Part shown: positions 7,987 to 11,841 of the stretch, in pieces
Position numbering within the stretch: the stretch's first letter is position 1
Layout of the letters: every line of letters begins with the position of its first letter
DNA from: an uncultured Eubacteriales bacterium
GTDB taxonomy: Bacteria; Bacillota; Clostridia; Peptostreptococcales; Anaerovoracaceae
DNA length: 11,841 nucleotides
Reading direction: 5' to 3'
Assembly: GCA_902766185.1 (NCBI GenBank)
Contig: CACXCQ010000024.1
Coordinates: forward strand, 1 to 11,841
Notes under the pieces: generated by a model
What the model saw: the letters and a program-made list of their open reading frames with translations, nothing else
Told to the model about the DNA's origin: nothing
Databases searched by the model: none
Translations under genes and position numbers: made by a program

Positions 7987-8040
7987 TTTGGTTTTCCTCC
8001 TGTGAATGAAAATGACTGAAACAATAAGCTTATCAACAAT

Positions 8041-8077
8041 CAAAAACAATAAAACAGGCAATGTCGAATGCCTGTCT
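8041..8077 (-). terminator. Leader terminator downstream of the riboswitch
   Basis: The minus-strand RNA forms ACAGGCA (8075-8069) paired with UGCCUGU (8060-8054) around an 8-nt loop, extendable by G-U and A-U pairs. It is followed by UUUAUUGUUUUUG. It sits ~55 nt before the lipoprotein ATG, where a transcription-terminating expression platform is expected. UAUUGGCA (8084-8077), directly upstream, is a perfect complement of the 5' strand of aptamer helix P1. Confidence 0.83.
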
Positions 8078-8171
8078 GCCAATAAAGGAAGAAACTCCAC
8101 GAACCTTCAGGCTCCGCTCCGCACCGCATTCCCCAGCGATGCTTCCCGGCTCCCGCCGCTTCGGGACAATC

Positions 8172-8238
8172 TACCAATAGTCGTAATAAGGTCTTACGGT
8201 AGAGACGCACTAACCATTTCTTCGTGCTTATATTGGCA
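8172..8238 (-). promoter_or_regulatory. Guanine-type purine riboswitch aptamer
   Basis: The minus-strand RNA fits the purine aptamer almost base for base. P1 is UGCCAAUA (8238-8231) with UAUUGGUA (8179-8172). J1/2 is UAA. P2 is GCACGAA/UUAGUGC (8227-8221/8213-8207, one G-A mismatch) with 7-nt loop GAAAUGG (usually GAUAUGG). J2/3 is GUCUCUACC, and J3/1 is ACU. The ligand-contacting positions of the xpt aptamer are all present: U22 (8230), U47 (8205), U51 (8201) and C74 (8180). C74 specifies guanine/hypoxanthine rather than adenine, and U51 argues against the deoxyguanosine-I variant. The P3 arm is abnormal: CGUAA/UUACG with loop GACCUUA, 2 nt shorter than usual, though CC in the loop can still face GG of L2. 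It lies between a strong promoter and a leader terminator in front of the BMP operon. Confidence 0.92.
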
Positions 8239-8288
8239 TCTATTGAATTGTCACGGGACACCTTCAGTCGGACGCGTCCCGCAACTAA

Positions 8289-8317
8289 ATTTTACTGACT
8301 GGCTGTTCTGATGTCAA
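8289..8317 (-). promoter_or_regulatory. Promoter of the riboswitch-controlled BMP operon
   Basis: On the minus strand, TTGACA (8317-8312), a 17-bp spacer and TAAAAT (8294-8289) form a near-consensus housekeeping promoter. Transcription should start near 8282, giving a leader of about 295 nt that contains the aptamer. The first transcribed bases can form a small hairpin (GGGAC 8280-8276 with GUCCC 8259-8255). The GC-rich 90 nt between the aptamer and the leader terminator hold no gene. Confidence 0.87.
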
Positions 8318-8403
8318 GGAATCCTCTCCAAAAATACCATAAAAAAAGATTCGGTATTTCCCCCTCCATTGTATACTTTTCCTATAGTTGAAATATATTC
8401 CAA

Positions 8404-8445
8404 CGCAAAGGAGCTGCTGCATGTTTTTTCCATGCAGCAGCTCCT
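8404..8445 (-). terminator. Terminator-like hairpin after the secreted propeller gene
   Basis: A perfect 15-bp inverted repeat (AGGAGCTGCTGCATG, 8409-8423, with 8431-8445; 7-nt loop) starts 42 nt after the stop at 8487. On the minus strand the tail is UUUGCGUU, a weak U-tract, so it may work as a modest terminator or 3'-end stabiliser. A second weak hairpin (AAATACC 8332-8338 with GGTATTT 8353-8359) lies between this and the next promoter. Confidence 0.7.
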
Positions 8446-8486
8446 CATTTGTCTTGTGTGTGCGCTCTCCCGGCAAAAAACTTCGC

Positions 8487-11135
8487 CTAGTTTTGCGGCA
8501 CTGCAGGTCTGCCTTCCATCAGGTACAGGACAGCGCTTGTATTATGGCTGGCCTGGGAAATGTAGTTGCCGACATGCCACAGGATCGCGTTTCCGTCCGG
8601 AGATACGATCGGGCGGGCAGCGCGGACTGTACCGGAAACGGTGTGGCGATAGAGCGCGTTATCTCCGGTTTTCTCTCCCGTGACCTTCGTTCCATCGTAG
8701 GAATACAGTTCGATGTAATCGATCCCGTCTGCATTGCGCGCCACAACGATACCATCATCGCCGACGAAACTCGCGCCCAGCTGATAGCTGTGCGGAGTGC
8801 TTCCGCAGAACAGTTCCTTTCCGCCGTCGCAGACCTTGGTCGTCTTTCCTGCATTGTACAGATAGTAGACACTGTCATTGACATCGGCTTCGTTGGTGAA
8901 CTGCGTGTACAGGAACTTCGGCTTGTCCGGTGCTGTAACCGCAACGTCCAACACTGCCTGGCTCTTGCTCTCCCTCTCTACCAACACTTCGTAGCTGCTG
9001 TGTCCGGTTTGAGACTGACCGACCACTGTCAAAGCGCCATCGCTGTAGGTATAGGCGGTATTATCCGAAGTGTCGAACAGTCCCATCCGGATCTCATCCA
9101 GTTCGGCCGTGGGGCTGGAGTACATGAGCATCCTGATCTTCTTGCTGTCTGTGGTGGGCGTGAACAGGCAATAGTACTGCGATATTTTACTTTCGGAAAT
9201 CAGCACCGTTGTGTCGCTCCATTTTTTTCCGTCCGTCGATGTCACATACCCCCAGCTTCCCTTATCGTTTATCTGGAAGAACATGTAGTAGGTACTGCCG
9301 CTTTTTACGAACTGCAGGTATCTGACTGTAGTTGCTTTATTGTTTACCACCGGCTGGATCGTTACGTCGTCACCGAAGGAACTGATATCTCCCGGGTTCG
9401 TGGATATTCTTACGTGGATTTTCTTCCTTGTATCACTGTCTGTCGCGTACGCGCACATGATCCGCCCGTCATCCATCAGCGTCAGGGATGTTGCATAGTA
9501 GTCGAAGGCATTATTCGCGATCCCCAGGGTCGTCTTCGTTATTTCTCCTGTCTTTTCATCGTAACAGGCGACCCCCGGAGACTTATTGCTGCTTCTGCTG
9601 ATGTACCCCCAGAACAGTTTGCCGTCAGCCGACACGACCTTCTGTGATGTCCACCAACCCCAGATCATGCTACCAAGATCCGAATCATCCGCGCTTGTGA
9701 TCATTTTTGCCGGCAGCCCGAACTTCGGATACAGCGAGAGCGAACCAGTGGAGCCCTGTTCGATCGTTTTGATCTGGCTGGCTTTTGTAAATCCGGGATC
9801 GGTGAACCATCCGAAAAATGCCATGCCTTCCTTGCTTGCGTCGGCCAGCGTGATGGTCGGCGTATCAATGTCGTATGAATCCGGATTCGCCGCGGAATTC
9901 GTTTCGCCCTCACCCAGATTATAGGTAATGGTGTACGTCTCCTTCACCATCTTCGGATACAGCTTCAGGTTTCCTGTCTGTCCCTCGGTCGTTGTGATCT
10001 GGGTTCCGTCACTGAATTCCGGATCGGTGAACCAGCCCTGGAACTCCCAGCCTTTTTTCGATGCGGGCTGCAGCGTCACCGTGACCCCTTCTTCATATGA
10101 TGCCGGATTTTCGGCCGCGTTAGCCACGCCGTCACCAAGCACATATTCGATATCGTGGATAATATCCTCCGATACCCACTTCGCGTACAGTGTCAGAGGA
10201 CCGGTGGTTTCCGCCGTGAACACGAAGGGCTCAGCGAGTCCTTCATCGGTGAACCAGCCGCGGAAGACAAAGCCTGCCTGCACCGGGTCGTTCAGCGTAA
10301 GCTCCCCGCCATGTACGTACTCCTTCGGATTATCTTTACCGTCTTCCAGCGTGCCGCCATTCAGCACATAGGTGATCGCGTACTTGGTCTCATCCGTTGA
10401 TCCGGTCGGGTCGGTCGCTCCGGTCGGGTCAGTTGCCCCCGTCGGGTCGGTCGCTCCGGTCGGGTCAGTTGCTCCGGTCGGATCGGTCGCGCCGGTCGGG
10501 TCAGTTGCGCCCGTCGGGTCAGTCGCGCCCGTCGGATCAGTTGACCCCGTCGGATCGGTCGCACCGGTCGGGTCAGTTGCGCCCGTCGGGTCAGTCGTGC
10601 CCGTTGGGTCGGAAGGCTGTGTCGGATCGGTCGGATCCGCGTTGGCCGGGATCGTCACCTTCTTGAAATTGGACGCCGCGCTCAGTTTCTTGCCGTTTAC
10701 CGCAAATACAACAAACTGATATGTCTCACCATACTGTCCGGTGAAGACATACGTCCTCTTGTTCTTATTTACCTTTTTCGCCGCCACCTTGTAGGGGTGC
10801 ATCTGCTTGTAGACCAGAAGTTTCTTCCCGGAAGCCTTCACCTTGAACTTCATCTTGTTGGAATACTTTTTCTTGTTCGCTGATGTCTTCTTGACCTTCT
10901 TCCAGAGTTTCCACTCGTTGTCGCCGGTCTGGACAAAAACGCGGTAGGACTTGGCGTTCTTCGCCTTCTTCCACTTCAGGGTGACCGTATTATCAACCAC
11001 CTTGCAGGAAGTGATTTTTGTTTTCCCGGGCTTCTTCGCTGCTGCGTTTACCGCGTCAGGCTGCGCGAATGCCATAGAAAATCCGACCACCAGGCCTACC
11101 ATGATGATCAGCATACGAATGTGTCTTCTTCCCAT
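8487..11135 (-). CDS. Secreted multidomain protein: Lys-rich domain, DPTG repeats, three InlB-type repeats, BNR-like propeller
   Basis: An 882-residue exported protein. I chose the ATG at 11135 (MGRRHIRM...) because GGAGG lies 5 nt upstream and the hydrophobic signal peptide follows at once (likely cleavage after AFA or AVNA, residues 24-31); an ATG 18 codons earlier has no such site. In order: a very Lys-rich beta domain (about 33-164, fibronectin-III-like with [24 protein letters not shown] strands); twelve DPTGxT hexapeptides (176-247); three Listeria-Bacteroides/InlB B-type repeats (about 251-320, 326-396, 399-472), each with GWFTD and a LY.K end; and a C-terminal BNR_4/sialidase-like beta-propeller (about 478-882) with an Asp-box-like STDGKKW (633-639). 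No LPxTG, membrane anchor or cell-wall repeat is visible, so it is probably secreted or held by charge. A role in adhesion or glycan binding is inference; no catalytic residues could be assigned. Confidence 0.88.
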   Translation of the reverse strand: MGRRHIRMLIIMVGLVVGFSMAFAQPDAVNAAAKKPGKTKITSCKVVDNTVTLKWKKAKNAKSYRVFVQTGDNEWKLWKKVKKTSANKKKYSNKMKFKVKASGKKLLVYKQMHPYKVAAKKVNKNKRTYVFTGQYGETYQFVVFAVNGKKLSAASNFKKVTIPANADPTDPTQPSDPTGTTDPTGATDPTGATDPTGSTDPTGATDPTGATDPTGATDPTGATDPTGATDPTGATDPTGATDPTGSTDETKYAITYVLNGGTLEDGKDNPKEYVHGGELTLNDPVQAGFVFRGWFTDEGLAEPFVFTAETTGPLTLYAKWVSEDIIHDIEYVLGDGVANAAENPASYEEGVTVTLQPASKKGWEFQGWFTDPEFSDGTQITTTEGQTGNLKLYPKMVKETYTITYNLGEGETNSAANPDSYDIDTPTITLADASKEGMAFFGWFTDPGFTKASQIKTIEQGSTGSLSLYPKFGLPAKMITSADDSDLGSMIWGWWTSQKVVSADGKLFWGYISRSSNKSPGVACYDEKTGEITKTTLGIANNAFDYYATSLTLMDDGRIMCAYATDSDTRKKIHVRISTNPGDISSFGDDVTIQPVVNNKATTVRYLQFVKSGSTYYMFFQINDKGSWGYVTSTDGKKWSDTTVLISESKISQYYCLFTPTTDSKKIRMLMYSSPTAELDEIRMGLFDTSDNTAYTYSDGALTVVGQSQTGHSSYEVLVERESKSQAVLDVAVTAPDKPKFLYTQFTNEADVNDSVYYLYNAGKTTKVCDGGKELFCGSTPHSYQLGASFVGDDGIVVARNADGIDYIELYSYDGTKVTGEKTGDNALYRHTVSGTVRAARPIVSPDGNAILWHVGNYISQASHNTSAVLYLMEGRPAVPQN
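10395..10610 (-). repeat. Twelve tandem 18-bp repeats encoding DPTGxT
   Basis: Twelve in-frame 18-bp copies encode DPTG(A/S/T)T, nine of them DPTGAT, forming a rigid Asp/Pro/Thr linker between the Lys-rich domain and the first InlB-type repeat. Copies differ mainly at third codon positions (gtc/gcc/gcg variants), so the array is old enough to have diverged yet could still change copy number by slippage without breaking the frame. Thr residues could be O-glycosylated, which is inference. Confidence 0.92.
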
Positions 11136-11140
11136 TCTCT

Positions 11141-11145
11141 CCTCC
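11141..11145 (-). promoter_or_regulatory. Ribosome binding site that fixes the start of the secreted protein
   Basis: GGAGG (within GGAGGAGAGA) ends 5 nt before the ATG at 11135. It supports this start over the in-frame ATG at 11189, which lies inside an inverted repeat and has no ribosome binding site. Confidence 0.85.
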
Positions 11146-11158
11146 AATCTCAAACCTG

Positions 11159-11196
11159 CCTTTGCATGGATTATCCCCCCAGACTTCATGCAAAGG
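11159..11196 (-). other. Inverted repeat in the 5' leader of the secreted protein gene
   Basis: CCTTTGCATG (11159-11168) and its perfect complement CATGCAAAGG (11187-11196) can form a 10-bp hairpin with an 18-nt loop in the untranslated leader, 23 bp upstream of the chosen start. The overlapping ACCTGCCTTTG (11154-11164) recurs at 11231-11241 inside the promoter spacer, so the element may instead be an operator. There is no U-tract, so it is not a terminator. Confidence 0.6.
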
Positions 11197-11217
11197 CTGT
11201 GTCTGTTATGTACATAT

Positions 11218-11247
11218 ATATTACGGACATACCTGCCTTTGTGTCAA
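11218..11247 (-). promoter_or_regulatory. Promoter of the secreted propeller gene
   Basis: On the minus strand, TTGACA (11247-11242), an 18-bp spacer and TAATAT (11223-11218) are a good housekeeping match. The leader would be about 75 nt and would contain the 11159-11196 hairpin. The spacer contains the repeated CAAAGGCAGGT, a possible regulator site. Confidence 0.72.
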
Positions 11248-11278
11248 GACATAATGAAATGCCTCGTCCCGAAAAATA

Positions 11279-11307
11279 TGGACTTCTCCACCTCTCTGCG
11301 ATATACT
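11279..11307 (+). promoter_or_regulatory. Promoter of the phosphoribosyltransferase gene
   Basis: TGGACT (11279-11284), a 17-bp spacer and TATACT (11302-11307) match 4/6 and 5/6 of consensus. It is followed by AGGA (11336-11339) 8 nt before the ATG at 11348. It is divergent from the promoter of the secreted protein, with about 30 bp between the two -35 boxes. Confidence 0.7.
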
Positions 11308-11347
11308 TCTTCTGTAAGTGAAACCCATCACAGAAAGGAACCCGACC

Positions 11348-11841
11348 ATGTTTTACACTATCGATATCGCCGGCATGAAACGTGACCTGAAGCTCTTCCC
11401 CGTCAGTGACGATCTGCAGATCGCCGCCTTCATTCTCTTCGGGGATGTGGAGATCACCGAGCACGCCGCCAGGGAACTTCTGGCCAGAGCGCCTGAGTTC
11501 GACCTGCTGCTCACTTCCGAAGCCAAGAGCATTCCGCTGATCTACGAGATGGCGCGGCAGGCTGGCATGAACGATTACATCGTCGCCCGCAAAGGCATCA
11601 AGGTCTATATGGAAGACGTCCTGACAGTAAGCGTCAACTCCATCACGACCCTGAGCACCCAGACGCTTCACCTGGGCAAGGACGAGACCGACCGCATCAA
11701 AGGCAGGCGTATCCTGATCGTCGACGACGTCATCAGCACCGGCGAGTCCCTGAAGGCAATGGAAGACCTGGTCACCAAAGCCGGCGGCACGATCGCAGGC
11801 AAGATGGCCGTCCTGGCCGAGGGCGACTCCTTCGACCGCGA
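11348..11841 (+). CDS. Purine-type phosphoribosyltransferase (APRT-like), C-terminus cut by window end
   Basis: The frame is open from ATG 11348 to the last base (164 codons), so the end of the gene is missing; the family is usually about 180-190 residues. Type I phosphoribosyltransferases join a base to PRPP to make a nucleotide. The PRPP-binding loop ILIVDDVISTGES is at 122-134, and a LTSEAKSIPLIYEMAR segment (55-70) resembles the adenine phosphoribosyltransferase group's TAEAKGIPL block, followed by ARKG (80-83) near the pyrophosphate loop. It is cytosolic and probably acts in purine salvage. The base (adenine, guanine or xanthine) cannot be told here, and clostridial relatives are often labelled simply phosphoribosyltransferase. 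It is the only plus-strand gene, with its own promoter and ribosome binding site. Confidence 0.88.
   Translation, partial: MFYTIDIAGMKRDLKLFPVSDDLQIAAFILFGDVEITEHAARELLARAPEFDLLLTSEAKSIPLIYEMARQAGMNDYIVARKGIKVYMEDVLTVSVNSITTLSTQTLHLGKDETDRIKGRRILIVDDVISTGESLKAMEDLVTKAGGTIAGKMAVLAEGDSFDR

Noticed and set aside
2816..8019. Very long plus-strand open frames (383, 404, 618 and 487 codons) opposite the transporter genes
   Set aside because: They are antisense to clearly conserved ABC genes, have His/Asp/Gln-rich non-protein-like composition and no ribosome binding sites; they reflect codon bias of the real strand.
8172..8238. Adenine or 2'-deoxyguanosine-I riboswitch
   Set aside because: Position 74 is C, not U (adenine), and position 51 is U, not C (deoxyguanosine-I).
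8388..9647. 419-codon plus-strand frame
   Set aside because: It is the antisense shadow of the secreted propeller gene and runs through that gene's terminator hairpin; no start signal.
10395..10610. CRISPR or mobile repeat
   Set aside because: Strictly in-frame 18-bp tandem copies inside a coding region with no spacers; a protein repeat.
11186..11671. 161-codon minus-strand frame
   Set aside because: Antisense to the phosphoribosyltransferase, whose PRPP loop is unmistakable.
1..11841. tRNA, rRNA, insertion sequences, phage genes or defence systems
   Set aside because: No cloverleaf, rRNA core, transposase motif or terminal repeats of an insertion element were seen on either strand.

Overview
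The window looks like a chromosomal segment of a low-to-mid-GC Bacillota, most likely an anaerobic clostridial lineage. The grounds are an AddB/RexB-type nuclease subunit, a lipoprotein-dependent BMP-family ABC importer behind a guanine-type riboswitch, strong AGGAGG ribosome binding sites, and a secreted protein with Listeria-Bacteroides (InlB B-type) repeats. The species cannot be fixed from the sequence. All genes except the last are on the minus strand, and every large plus-strand reading frame left of 11.3 kb is an antisense shadow.

Layout, left to right: (1) 1-2418, minus: 806 codons of addB, with the C-terminal nuclease and iron-sulfur region beyond the left edge. Its extended -10 box abuts the start codon with no visible ribosome binding site, which suggests a leaderless mRNA. 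(2) 2419-2899: no gene. It holds an unexplained 252-bp array of four 37-bp units with inverted ends (CGTGTWG...CWACAYK) and the strong terminator of the next operon. (3) 2900-7986, minus: a four-gene BMP-type ABC importer in the order lipoprotein, ATPase, permease, permease. A hairpin lies after the lipoprotein gene and the later genes overlap. (4) 7987-8486: a ~295-nt leader for this operon, with a near-consensus promoter, a guanine-type purine riboswitch and an intrinsic terminator. It also contains the terminator-like hairpin of the next gene. (5) 8487-11135, minus: an 882-residue secreted protein made of a signal peptide, a Lys-rich beta domain, twelve DPTGxT repeats, three InlB-type repeats and a BNR-like propeller. 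(6) 11136-11347: two divergent promoters and a hairpin/repeat cluster. (7) 11348 to the right edge, plus: a purine-type phosphoribosyltransferase, truncated by the window end.

Functionally, the riboswitch, importer and phosphoribosyltransferase fit purine nucleoside or base uptake and salvage. The aptamer keeps the bases that read guanine, so the importer is probably switched off when purine is plentiful. AddB belongs to recombinational repair and continues off the left edge, where addA would be expected. The secreted propeller protein is physically inserted in the purine neighbourhood but shows no sequence link to it. The most puzzling signal is the 37-bp repeat array at 2482-2733. The best-supported regulatory discovery is the riboswitch, which has a shortened P3 arm.
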